From assembly GCA_007135745.1 (NCBI GenBank), contig SLIH01000273.1, positions 1 to 17,165 on the forward strand: a stretch of 17,165 bases of DNA, written 5' to 3'. Position numbers and translations under genes: made by a program. This stretch comes from Halomonas sp. GTDB taxonomy: Bacteria > Pseudomonadota > Gammaproteobacteria > Pseudomonadales > Oleiphilaceae. Positions 8,037-15,938 of this stretch are shown in pieces. Position 1 is the stretch's first letter. Each line of letters starts with the position of its first letter. Below the pieces are notes generated by a model, which did no database searches, had not been told where the DNA came from, and worked only from the letters and a program-made list of their open reading frames with translations.

Positions 8037-8807
8037 ATGAATGCCCGCGTCGTTCTGCCCGGTGACCAACAACGGTTGCTGCAGGGTCTGCCTGGGGTGC
8101 AAGCCCTTCACGTCGGACCCTGGCGCCTCGCGCTGGTTGCGCTTGACGGAATCGGCGCTTTGTCGGCGCCACCTCGATTCCTGACGCCCGACGAGCTTCA
8201 GGTGTGGGGTCGCCTGCGTTTTGAAAAACGCCGGCGGGAGTGGCTGGGCGGTCGATTGGTTGCCAAGGCCGCGGTGTCGGATTTTCTCGTTGGGCAGGGA
8301 CAGAGCCCGCCCGCATTCTCTGCTATCCCGATACATAACAGCCGTGATTCACACGACAGGGGCCGTCCACAGTGCCCTCTCGCCCCGTTTGTCAGTATCA
8401 GCCATTCCCACGGATTCGCCGTTGCCGTCGCGGCATCACAGCCTGTGGGCGTTGACCTGGAACGCACCCGCGGGTTCAGCCCCTCTGCCATCGACAGCGT
8501 GTTTACCACGGAAGAGAATGACCACATCAACCGTTTGAGTTATGCCCAGCGCAACCCAGCACGCACACTGAACTGGTGCTGTAAGGAAGCGGTGATGAAG
8601 TCCATCGGGCGGGGCGTACTCGGCTGGTTTTCTGATTTTGAACTGATCGCCGGACACGCCGGCACAGAAACGCTGCAGTGGCGGTGTTCGCGCAGACTGC
8701 AGGCAAGGCTGCCGGGCAAGCCCCGGCTCTGGTCAGCGCAGGTTGAGGATTACAGTGTCGTGCTGGCCGCTATGGATTCCCAACAGGAAGGGAGGGTAGT
8801 GGCATGA
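8037..8807 (+). CDS. pigL: PigL-like Sfp-type 4'-phosphopantetheinyl transferase
   Basis: 256 residues. The magnesium-binding motif GVDLE (Asp140, Glu142) and WCCKEAVMK (Lys183, Glu184) identify an Sfp/PigL-type transferase. It moves phosphopantetheine from CoA to a carrier-protein serine. Four such serines are encoded in this window: PigG Ser36, PigH Ser50 and Ser156, and Ser41 of the protein at 11762. The ATG at 8037 lies 10 nt after the pigK stop with no recognisable Shine-Dalgarno, so translation may depend on ribosomes ending pigK. The frame is open upstream with a TTG at 7956, which would overlap pigK by 71 nt and add sequence unlike the family; I reject it. The stop overlaps the next ATG (ATGA). 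Confidence 0.93.
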   Translation: MNARVVLPGDQQRLLQGLPGVQALHVGPWRLALVALDGIGALSAPPRFLTPDELQVWGRLRFEKRRREWLGGRLVAKAAVSDFLVGQGQSPPAFSAIPIHNSRDSHDRGRPQCPLAPFVSISHSHGFAVAVAASQPVGVDLERTRGFSPSAIDSVFTTEENDHINRLSYAQRNPARTLNWCCKEAVMKSIGRGVLGWFSDFELIAGHAGTETLQWRCSRRLQARLPGKPRLWSAQVEDYSVVLAAMDSQQEGRVVA

Positions 8808-10024
8808 ATCAACATCTTTCAGCGCGTATAGGCCAGGCGGTGGAAATTGCACGTTGGGCACCGTCATCACACAACTGTCAGCCCTGGCGGCTTCTCCCGA
8901 TTTCCCGCTCAACGGGCGAACGCTACGTGAAGGAACAGGGTAAGGCGGGGAAGACCGCCTGGGTGGTTCTGGCTCTGGATCGGAGTCGGGAACTCAAGGC
9001 ACTGCCCAGCCTTGAAACCGAAATGTATCTGAGCTGCGGCATGTTTCTGGGGCTTTTCTGGGAAGCCATGGTTGCCCAGGGGGTCGACTGCCGGGTGGGC
9101 TGGCCCCGGCAGGATTGGCTCGAGGGGGAGCTGGGAGAACTCGAGGACGACCTGGGCCTGACGCCTCTGGTGGTCCTGGCGCTGGAACCCCAGGGTGAGA
9201 CAGATTCCGTGGTCCTCAGTCGCCTGCATGAAGCCGCGTTAAACCGCCGCACCCTGCGCGGACCTTACGATTCCGAAGCACTGCCGCAGGACACCCTTGA
9301 GAGGCTGCTTGCCACGCGTTGGCCATCCACGATAACCGGCAATAGTCTGAACATAACGATCGAACAGGAACCGACCTGGGTGGCACGTACCGCCAACCTT
9401 GTACGGCGTTATGCCAGCCGGGATTTCTCCCGCTATCGGGTCTGGCGTGAAACGTACCGCTATATCCATTTTGATGAGTCCGCTTCAGCGGAAGACGGCT
9501 TCTACCTCAGCAACCTGATGGGACCCGTCTCGGATCAACGCCGAAATCTGATGCGTTGGCTTCTGAACCCGAAGGTCGTGCAGGTTCTGCGTTTCGTCGG
9601 CGTGCCACGCCTCATGGCGCGGCAACTGGCAGGAAAAGTGGAGCATTCCCCGCAGCTCCTGACCGCCTCCCTTCCGGGAGAGGAACAAAGCCCCCGCAGT
9701 CTGGTTCAGGCCGGGACGCGGTTGATGGAGCTGTGGCTCCAGGCGCACGCCTGTGGCCTGGCCTTCCATCCCATCAGTGTGCTGCTGCAATACGACGATT
9801 CCCGTCATGACCTTCAGGAAATACTTGCCCCCACCGAGCGGATTGTTTTCTTTGCGCGTCTCGGCAAGGGTGCTCCCCCGGCTGGCAGGAATCCACGCCG
9901 CAAGGTAACCGATATCACCACCATTCCGCCTGGATTTCCGATCCGGGGAGGGGATGATGATGAATGGGAGGAATCCCCGACGCCGGGGGAAACAACGGGA
10001 GAGCCCCATGCAGACACTCGTTGA
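8804..10024 (+). CDS. pigM: PigM-like nitroreductase-fold oxidoreductase
   Basis: 406 residues. The N-terminal segment ARWAPSSHNCQPWRL and the later LNRRTLRGPY are nitroreductase-like flavin-binding features. In the pathway PigM oxidises the hydroxymethyl bipyrrole (HBM) to the aldehyde (HBC), the substrate of the PigF methyltransferase. It overlaps pigL by 4 nt (ATGA) and the next gene by 17 nt. From memory Serratia PigM is about 345 residues, so this copy looks longer. The extra part seems to be the C-terminal tail after about residue 350, Arg-rich then acidic and Pro/Gly/Thr-rich (GGDDDEWEESPTPGE), probably disordered. The tail may exist partly because the next gene's leader is read through in this frame. 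Confidence 0.88.
   Translation: MNQHLSARIGQAVEIARWAPSSHNCQPWRLLPISRSTGERYVKEQGKAGKTAWVVLALDRSRELKALPSLETEMYLSCGMFLGLFWEAMVAQGVDCRVGWPRQDWLEGELGELEDDLGLTPLVVLALEPQGETDSVVLSRLHEAALNRRTLRGPYDSEALPQDTLERLLATRWPSTITGNSLNITIEQEPTWVARTANLVRRYASRDFSRYRVWRETYRYIHFDESASAEDGFYLSNLMGPVSDQRRNLMRWLLNPKVVQVLRFVGVPRLMARQLAGKVEHSPQLLTASLPGEEQSPRSLVQAGTRLMELWLQAHACGLAFHPISVLLQYDDSRHDLQEILAPTERIVFFARLGKGAPPAGRNPRRKVTDITTIPPGFPIRGGDDDEWEESPTPGETTGEPHADTR
9997..10001 (+). promoter_or_regulatory. Shine-Dalgarno that sets the acyl-AMP ligase start
   Basis: GGGAG lies 6 nt before the ATG at 10008, inside the 3' end of pigM. It favours 10008 over the in-frame ATG at 9954, which would add 18 low-complexity residues. 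Confidence 0.6.
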
Positions 10025-11765
10025 CGCAGTAAAGGAACATGCCCGTCGGGAGGGGGGCCGGTTGGCGTTTCGTTTTCTGGACCAGAAAGGCGAGCTGGCC
10101 GATCAACTCAGTTATGCCGATCTGGATTGTGCCGCGCAGCGGATCAGTGGCTGGGTGAGTCAGCAGGGCCTGACAGGACGACCGGTGTTGCTGCTGTTCC
10201 CCACCGGCGCGGATTTCATTCGGGCCTTTTTGGGCTGCCTTTATGGGCGGGCGATTGCGGTCCCTTCATCCCTGCCAAGTGGCAAGCGTCATCACATGGA
10301 ACGCGTGCGCCAGGTGGTCGCCGATTCCGGCGCTTCCCATATTCTTGTTTCAGCAGGCTGGAAAGAGCGGCTGAAGGCCTTTTTTTCGGAGGAAGGGGTC
10401 TCTGGTATTTCGATTCTCTCGCCCGAGCAAATTCAGGAAAGTGCCCAGGCTGAAGTCAGTGTGCCGCAGCTGGAAGATCCGGCCTTCATCCAGTACTCCT
10501 CTGGGTCCACGGGCAATCCCCGTGGCGTGGTGATTGAGCATGGGAACCTGATCCACAATATCAGGTTGCTTCAGAAGCGCTGTGAAACCGATCGGGAGAG
10601 CGTTTTCGGCAGCTGGCTGCCGTTTTTCCATGATATGGGCCTGATTGGCATTGTCCTGCAGTCGCTCTACCTCGGCGCGCGGGCCGTGATTCTGTCACCG
10701 CAGAACTTTATCCGTCGTCCGGCACTCTGGCTGCGGATGATCAGCGAGTATGGCGTGGAAGTCGCCGGGGGTCCGAACTTCGCCTACGAACACTGCCTGC
10801 GTCAGGTCCGTGATGATCAGCGCGAGGGGGTGGATCTCAGCCGTTGGCGGGTTGCCTTCAATGGGGCGGAGCCGATCCGCGCAAGCACCATGCAGCGTTT
10901 CAGCAAACGCTTCCGGAGTTTTGGATTCCGCGACGAGGCACACACGGCCTGTTACGGGCTGGCGGAAGCGACGCTTTGCGTTGCCTGCCATGATCGTCGC
11001 GAACCGACGGCGGTTCTTGTGGCCGATCCCGTAGCCCTGGCCACGCGCAAACGGATCCGTCCCGCACCGGAAGGTCATCGGTTTGTGGCCTGTGGGCGGG
11101 TTAATGAGTCCGCGGAAGAGGACATGGCCGTGCGCATTGTGGACCCCGATTCAGGGCGCAGCCTCCCCGACAACCAGCCGGGCGAAATCTGGGTTTCCAG
11201 TCTGAGTGTTGGCCGTGGTTACCAGGGCCACGAAGCGCTCAGCGCATTGACTTTCCGCGCCCGGATTGCGGATGAGCCACAACGCCGCTGGCTCCGCACC
11301 GGGGATTTGGGATTCATCCGCGAAGGCTATCTTTTCGTGACCGGCCGGTTGAAAGACCTGATTATTGTAAATGGTCGCAATATCAGCCCGGAAGACATTG
11401 AGCAGGCCGCGATGGAAGTACTGCCCTCGACCCGGCGGGTGGGGGAGACCGTGGCCGTTTCCGTCGATGATGTGGGCGGGGAGAGCATCCTGCTGTTGCA
11501 GGAGATCAACGCCGCCAGAATGGATACGTCCGCTCTGTCCCGACTGGCCCGGATCATGACCGCTCATATCGCGCGACAACTTCAGATTTCTGTGGTGCGT
11601 GTGGTTTTTGTTCCCAATGGTTCCATTCCCCGGACAACCAGTGGCAAGAAAAAGCGAGGCCGCTGCCGTGAGTTGCTGCAACCTGGTCGAGGACTGTCCG
11701 TGCTCCACTGTGAAGAATTCGCGGACACCGGGCCTCGGGTCAGCAAAGCAGGGGCGGGATCATGA
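10008..11765 (+). CDS. Fatty acyl-AMP ligase (TamA-like, without its own ACP)
   Basis: 585 residues of the ANL superfamily, clearly of the fatty acyl-AMP ligase (FAAL) branch. It has the P-loop YSSGSTGNPRGV (about 163-174), the FAAL-type SWLPFFHDMGLIG (202-214), a downstream RRPALWL, then RTGDLG, TGRLKDLIIVNGRN and a C-terminal RTTSGKKK with the likely catalytic Lys near 547. It should convert a free fatty acid and ATP to acyl-AMP and hand it to a carrier protein. The nearest carrier is the N-terminal ACP of the next protein, whose ATG overlaps this stop (ATGA). In the tambjamine pathway TamA does this job and, as I recall, has an ACP fused at its C-terminus; here the protein ends soon after the ligase domain. 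Chain length cannot be read from the sequence. Confidence 0.9.
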   Translation: MQTLVDAVKEHARREGGRLAFRFLDQKGELADQLSYADLDCAAQRISGWVSQQGLTGRPVLLLFPTGADFIRAFLGCLYGRAIAVPSSLPSGKRHHMERVRQVVADSGASHILVSAGWKERLKAFFSEEGVSGISILSPEQIQESAQAEVSVPQLEDPAFIQYSSGSTGNPRGVVIEHGNLIHNIRLLQKRCETDRESVFGSWLPFFHDMGLIGIVLQSLYLGARAVILSPQNFIRRPALWLRMISEYGVEVAGGPNFAYEHCLRQVRDDQREGVDLSRWRVAFNGAEPIRASTMQRFSKRFRSFGFRDEAHTACYGLAEATLCVACHDRREPTAVLVADPVALATRKRIRPAPEGHRFVACGRVNESAEEDMAVRIVDPDSGRSLPDNQPGEIWVSSLSVGRGYQGHEALSALTFRARIADEPQRRWLRTGDLGFIREGYLFVTGRLKDLIIVNGRNISPEDIEQAAMEVLPSTRRVGETVAVSVDDVGGESILLLQEINAARMDTSALSRLARIMTAHIARQLQISVVRVVFVPNGSIPRTTSGKKKRGRCRELLQPGRGLSVLHCEEFADTGPRVSKAGAGS

Positions 11766-14581
11766 CGCAACCCATAGCCGCACCGACGGAAGCGCATGTG
11801 CTGGAACTGATTGCTCGTGTGGCCCAGACCCTACCGGAGGCGGTAGATCCCGGGGATGATCTCTACGCGCTGGGTATCGACTCAGTGGAAGCGCTGAGCC
11901 TCGTGGCCGAGATCGAGGAAGTGTTTGATTGCAGCCTGGATGAAAACGATCTCTGGGACCTGGAAACCGTGGGTGACCTGGTCGCCATGGTGACGGGCAA
12001 CCGGGCTGGAGCATCCCAGGACAGCGCCATTGCTTGCGCTGGCGAACATGATTTTGCCCGTTATGTGAACCCCCATCTCGCGCGCCGCATGAGCAGACTC
12101 TTTATGGATCACGCCTTTGATCGGGCGCAAGGGGCCTCGCTCTATCGGGGCAAAGAGGTCTGGCTCGATTTCATTGCCCAGTTTGGCGCGCTGCCCTTCG
12201 GGCATAATCCGGAGCGCATCTGGGCGCGAGTGGAAAAGGGGTTCCGCGAACGTCAGCCCACCATGGCGCAACCTTCATTACTTGGACCCGCTGGGGAGTT
12301 GGCAAGGAAACTGGTCGAGCTGGCCCCGGAGGGACTTGAACGGGTCACTTTCTGCAACAGTGGCGCCGAGGCCGTTGAAGCCGCCATCAAGCTCGCTGTA
12401 AGCGCGACCGGGCGCCACCATATCATCTCCACCCATAATGCGTTTCATGGCAAGACACGGGGTGCTCTCTCCGCCTCGGGTCGAGCGCATTATCAATCGC
12501 CTTTCGGCCTTCCCGATCCGCGTTTCGAACGTATCCCCTATGGTGATGCGCAAGCCCTGGAGCAGCTTCTGATCACCCACCCGGAACGTTATGCTGCCTT
12601 CATCGTGGAGCCCATACAGGGAGAGGGTGGCATTATCGAACCGCCATCCGACTATCTCCGCCAGGTTCGGGACGTTTGCGATCGCCACGGCGTGCTCTAC
12701 ATTGCCGACGAGATTCAGACAGGATTGGGGCGCACGGGTTCGCTCTTTGCCTCCGCCGGCAGCCGCCCGGACATTGTGACGCTGTCCAAGGCACTGGGGG
12801 GCGGCCTGGTTCCCGTTGGCGCCTGCCTTTGCAGGGCGGAACACCATACGGAAGTTTTCGGACGGCGCCATTCATCAACCTTTGCCGGGAACGCCCTGGC
12901 AATGAACGCCGCCCTGGCAACGCTGGAGTGGCTGACCGAGGCGGAAGGGGCATTGCTTGAACAGGTGCGCGACAGCGGCGCTTACCTTCGAAAGCAGTTG
13001 GAGAGCCTGCGGGCGGATTATCCGGACCTGCTCGGGCCGGTACGTGGTCGCGGCCTTTTACTGGGTCTGAGCCTGGATGTGGACCCTGAACGTTGGGGCA
13101 ATAGCCTGTTGGGGGTGGCGGCCCGTCAGGATGAACTGGCCGCGTTGTTGGCAGCCTGGGTGCATAACGTCGGGCGGGTACGCCTTGCGCCCACGTTGAA
13201 TGCGGACAGCGTTATCCGTATCGAACCACTGCTTACCGTGACCCGCGTCCAATGTGATCAGGCCACTGAAGCGCTGCGTGACGGACTGGCTGTGCTGGAT
13301 AACGGTGACACCGGCCGTCTGTTCCAGGGCATACGCAGTGGGCGCGACCCCGGCCCCAAACCCTTTGCCGTGCAGCCAGTATTCCGGGTGGTCCAGTCAG
13401 CGTATCGCATCGCCTTCCTCCTGCATCCGCTCTCTGCCGCAAGCTACGCGGATTATGACCCCAGCGTGCGCCGGCTAAGCGAGCAGGACCTGGATTCCCT
13501 CAGTGAGCTTGCGGCGGACCTTGACCCTTTTGTCGCCTCCAGCACAGAGGTAACCGGTGCGAAGGGGGACAGCGTGGCCATTGATTTCATCATGGTGCCC
13601 CACACCACAGAACAGCTACTGGACATGCCCCGCAAAAAAAGCCTCCAGCTTATCCGCGAGGCCCGGGATCTTGCCGTTCAACGCGGCGCCCGATTGGCGG
13701 GGCTGGGTGCCTACACATCCATTCTCACGGCTGCCGGCGAGCAACTGGCCGGAGAATCACTTCCGGTGACTTCGGGTAACAGCTTCACCGCAGTGGCCGG
13801 GATCAAAAATGCCGAGTCCGTACTGGCCCAGATTGGTGGCCACTGGTCTGAGCTCCGTGTCGCCGTGGTGGGTGCTACCGGTTCCGTGGGGTCCACGCTT
13901 ACATCACTTCTGCTTGGTCGTAGCCGTGATCTGGTTCTGCTGGGCAAGCCCGGGCGGGATCCGGCGGCAACCACTGCGCGTCTTGAACAGACCCTGACTG
14001 AGGCACTGGAGCAGGGCGATGCGACGCCAGGCAGCGTGCTTTCCTGGTTGCGCGAGCAGCACAGTGATGTGTCGGCGGAAGAGCAAATAGAGATGGCATT
14101 GCGTAAAGGCAGGCTCTCCTGTGGGGGTTCGCTGGAAGAGCTCACCGGCGCCGATGTGGTGTTTGTCGCCACCAGTTCTCCGGACGCGTTTCTGGGGCCG
14201 GAGTATTTTTCCAGCGGAACGCTCATCTGCGATCTGTCCCGCCCGCGCAATGTCTGCGAGAGTACGGCAACCCAGCGTGCTGATCTTCTGGTTGTGGATG
14301 GCGGGCTGGTGAGTCTGCCCGGTCGCATCGACCTTGGAATCTACGGTCTGGCGCCGGGTGAAGCCTACGCCTGTATGGCCGAGGCGATTATTGCGGGGCT
14401 GGAGCAACGCCCGGAGCTGGGCTCGACCGGCACGGGAACCACCGCCCAGGCCCGGGAGCTGGAAAATTGCGCCACGGGGCAGGGGATACGGGCAGCGGTG
14501 CCCAGGAGCTTTGGCCGCCCAGTAACGCAGGAAAAACTGCTTGCATTTCGATCTTTTTGGAACGGAGGTGAAGAACGGTGA
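11762..14581 (+). CDS. ACP-aminotransferase-acyl-ACP reductase fusion (TamH-like)
   Basis: 939 residues in three parts. Residues 1-80 are an acyl carrier domain (LGIDSVEAL, Ser41). About 95-515 is a class III PLP aminotransferase, with FCNSGAEAVEAAIKLA, IADEIQTGLGRTG and Schiff-base Lys343 in TLSKALGGG. About 525-939 resembles the cyanobacterial aldehyde-forming acyl-ACP reductase (AAR): LGAYTSIL, a TSGNSFTAV segment like TTGNTHTAY, the nucleotide motif VAVVGATGSVGS (704-710) and YACMAEAII, where Cys871 matches the catalytic Cys of FACFAEAML. Inferred job: hold the acyl chain from the upstream ligase, reduce it to an aldehyde, then transaminate to a fatty amine for joining to MBC. TamH of Pseudoalteromonas tunicata has aminotransferase and reductase activities; the leading ACP is the unusual part. 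PigE is a related but distinct fusion. Confidence 0.92.
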   Translation: MTQPIAAPTEAHVLELIARVAQTLPEAVDPGDDLYALGIDSVEALSLVAEIEEVFDCSLDENDLWDLETVGDLVAMVTGNRAGASQDSAIACAGEHDFARYVNPHLARRMSRLFMDHAFDRAQGASLYRGKEVWLDFIAQFGALPFGHNPERIWARVEKGFRERQPTMAQPSLLGPAGELARKLVELAPEGLERVTFCNSGAEAVEAAIKLAVSATGRHHIISTHNAFHGKTRGALSASGRAHYQSPFGLPDPRFERIPYGDAQALEQLLITHPERYAAFIVEPIQGEGGIIEPPSDYLRQVRDVCDRHGVLYIADEIQTGLGRTGSLFASAGSRPDIVTLSKALGGGLVPVGACLCRAEHHTEVFGRRHSSTFAGNALAMNAALATLEWLTEAEGALLEQVRDSGAYLRKQLESLRADYPDLLGPVRGRGLLLGLSLDVDPERWGNSLLGVAARQDELAALLAAWVHNVGRVRLAPTLNADSVIRIEPLLTVTRVQCDQATEALRDGLAVLDNGDTGRLFQGIRSGRDPGPKPFAVQPVFRVVQSAYRIAFLLHPLSAASYADYDPSVRRLSEQDLDSLSELAADLDPFVASSTEVTGAKGDSVAIDFIMVPHTTEQLLDMPRKKSLQLIREARDLAVQRGARLAGLGAYTSILTAAGEQLAGESLPVTSGNSFTAVAGIKNAESVLAQIGGHWSELRVAVVGATGSVGSTLTSLLLGRSRDLVLLGKPGRDPAATTARLEQTLTEALEQGDATPGSVLSWLREQHSDVSAEEQIEMALRKGRLSCGGSLEELTGADVVFVATSSPDAFLGPEYFSSGTLICDLSRPRNVCESTATQRADLLVVDGGLVSLPGRIDLGIYGLAPGEAYACMAEAIIAGLEQRPELGSTGTGTTAQARELENCATGQGIRAAVPRSFGRPVTQEKLLAFRSFWNGGEER
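14564..14569 (+). promoter_or_regulatory. Strong Shine-Dalgarno inside the 3' end of the ACP-aminotransferase-reductase gene
   Basis: GGAGGT is 8 nt upstream of a GTG at 14578 that overlaps the gene's stop codon (GTGA). It is a near-ideal ribosome site with no annotated gene, which supports the mini-ORF at 14578. Confidence 0.5.
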
Positions 14582-14661
14582 TTGTGCGCGCCATGAAGTA
14601 TGCGGGACGTCTCATTTGTTTGCGCGACGGTAGGATAGATTCGGAGGGAAGGGACCAGTGA
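14578..14661 (+). CDS. Possible 27-codon small protein or coupling peptide
   Basis: A GTG-initiated frame of 27 codons bridges two larger genes. It starts in a GTGA overlap with the upstream stop, is preceded by GGAGGT at ideal spacing, and ends in a second GTGA overlap, its TGA (14659-14661) sharing bases with the GTG start (14658) of the barrel gene. The peptide begins MIVRAMKYAGRLICLRDG: basic, with one Cys and no clear membrane helix. I know no homologue. It could be a real small protein, or simply keep ribosomes moving so that the next gene is coupled. A chance frame is possible at this length, but the double overlap plus the Shine-Dalgarno is more than I would expect by chance. Confidence 0.4.
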   Translation: MIVRAMKYAGRLICLRDGRIDSEGRDQ

Positions 14662-15920
14662 TACGTAGTCTGACGCCGCTGCTGTTGTTTGCGGCGTTCT
14701 GGACCCTTCCGGCAGACGCCCAATGGCAATGGCGACCGGGTGGGTATGTGATGAGCACAGGGCAATTGCAGCAGTACAACCGCGAGGATGTTCGCGCGGC
14801 CGACGGTGACCGCACGGCAAGGGAAGACACCGCAGCGCTTCGACTGCAGCTTGATGGGCGCCATCCCGCACTGCAGTTCAGTCTGCATTATGAGCTGCTG
14901 GGGGAATTCGGTGATGCCGTGGAGGATCGGGGCTTCCTCACCGAACGTGGGATCGCGCTGTTCGAGCCGAGCCGGATCATACCGGACGACGACACCCGAC
15001 TGATGCGGCTGCGGCATACGGTAAGCGACGGGAGTCGCCACCGTGCCGTACAACGGCTGGATCGAGCCTATGTGGGAACCGGAACAATGACGTTCTCAGC
15101 ACAGATTGGGCGACAGCTGCACAGCTGGGGCAGTGGTCAGGTTTTCCAGGTTCATGATTGGTTGCGCTCCGGTTCACCGCTGGCGCTTGATCGGGAATAT
15201 CAGCCGGGTGAAGACATGCTCTACGGGGAATACCTGACCGCCACGGGTGGCGAGATTCAGGCGGCCACGGTCGTGCGTCGGGAACGTGAAACCGGTGACG
15301 TTACCCATGACGCTGCCACCTATGCGGCAAAAAAGGAATGGCTGAGGCCTGGGGTGGAGTTCCGCCTGCTGGCGGCACGGCATTTCGGTACCGCCGCTAC
15401 GGGTGCGAGTGTCGGCCTGGATTGGCTGGGAGCGGTCTGGCGCGCCGATGGTGCGGTTTTCCGGACAGAGCAAGGACGCACCGTGGGGAGCGGTCTGGTG
15501 AATGTTGACCGTTTCTGGCGTTGTTGGGGGCGGACGTGTCACACCTTCATCGAGTATTACCGCAACGGGTTCGGCATTGGCGATGGCGATTACGACGATC
15601 TGGGGGATGATCTGGCACGGCGGCTTGAACACGAGGATGTCTTCACCCTGGGGCGTGATTACACCGCCTTTGGGGGAGGACTGAAGTGGCGCGATCACCT
15701 CAATGCACGGCTCGAGGCGCTGGTGAATCTTAATGACGGGAGCAGTTTCAACAGGATCTGGCTGGATTATGAACCTCGGGAGAATCTCAGGCTCAGTGGC
15801 GGTGTGGGTGTAACGCTCGGTGGGCAAACCGATGAGTTTTCCGGGGTACCGCTGGGGCAGGAGGATGCGCAGCAGGGATACAGTCAGAACCTTTTCATAC
15901 GACTGGCGGGGTTTTTCTAG
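14658..15920 (+). CDS. Predicted outer-membrane beta-barrel protein of unknown role
   Basis: 420 residues from a GTG start with GGAGGGA (14643-14649) upstream. There is no earlier in-frame start: the frame closes at 14631. The N-terminus is a signal peptide: a short basic start (MIRS), hydrophobic LTPLLLFAAFWTL, and likely cleavage after PADA near residue 22. The mature part is rich in Gly, Arg, Asp and Tyr with alternating hydrophobic/polar stretches, no long hydrophobic helix, and ends in LFIRLAGFF; a terminal Phe preceded by such alternation is typical of the outer-membrane beta-signal. I do not recognise the family with certainty; it has the look of porin- or alginate-export-like barrels. 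No counterpart is known to me in pig or tam clusters. Its place in the operon suggests export of the pigment or an envelope role, but that is inference. Confidence 0.75.
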   Translation: MIRSLTPLLLFAAFWTLPADAQWQWRPGGYVMSTGQLQQYNREDVRAADGDRTAREDTAALRLQLDGRHPALQFSLHYELLGEFGDAVEDRGFLTERGIALFEPSRIIPDDDTRLMRLRHTVSDGSRHRAVQRLDRAYVGTGTMTFSAQIGRQLHSWGSGQVFQVHDWLRSGSPLALDREYQPGEDMLYGEYLTATGGEIQAATVVRRERETGDVTHDAATYAAKKEWLRPGVEFRLLAARHFGTAATGASVGLDWLGAVWRADGAVFRTEQGRTVGSGLVNVDRFWRCWGRTCHTFIEYYRNGFGIGDGDYDDLGDDLARRLEHEDVFTLGRDYTAFGGGLKWRDHLNARLEALVNLNDGSSFNRIWLDYEPRENLRLSGGVGVTLGGQTDEFSGVPLGQEDAQQGYSQNLFIRLAGFF

Positions 15921-15938
15921 TTTCCACGGGAGAGAGTC

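Noticed and set aside
13711..14407. Two overlapping minus-strand frames opposite the reductase domain
   Set aside because: Composition is Ser/Arg/Pro-biased as expected of a mirrored GC-rich gene; the plus frame has conserved catalytic residues.
15905..15920. GGGG followed by TTTTT at the end of the barrel gene as a terminator
   Set aside because: No complementary stem precedes the T run, and the bases encode the conserved-looking C-terminal GFF.
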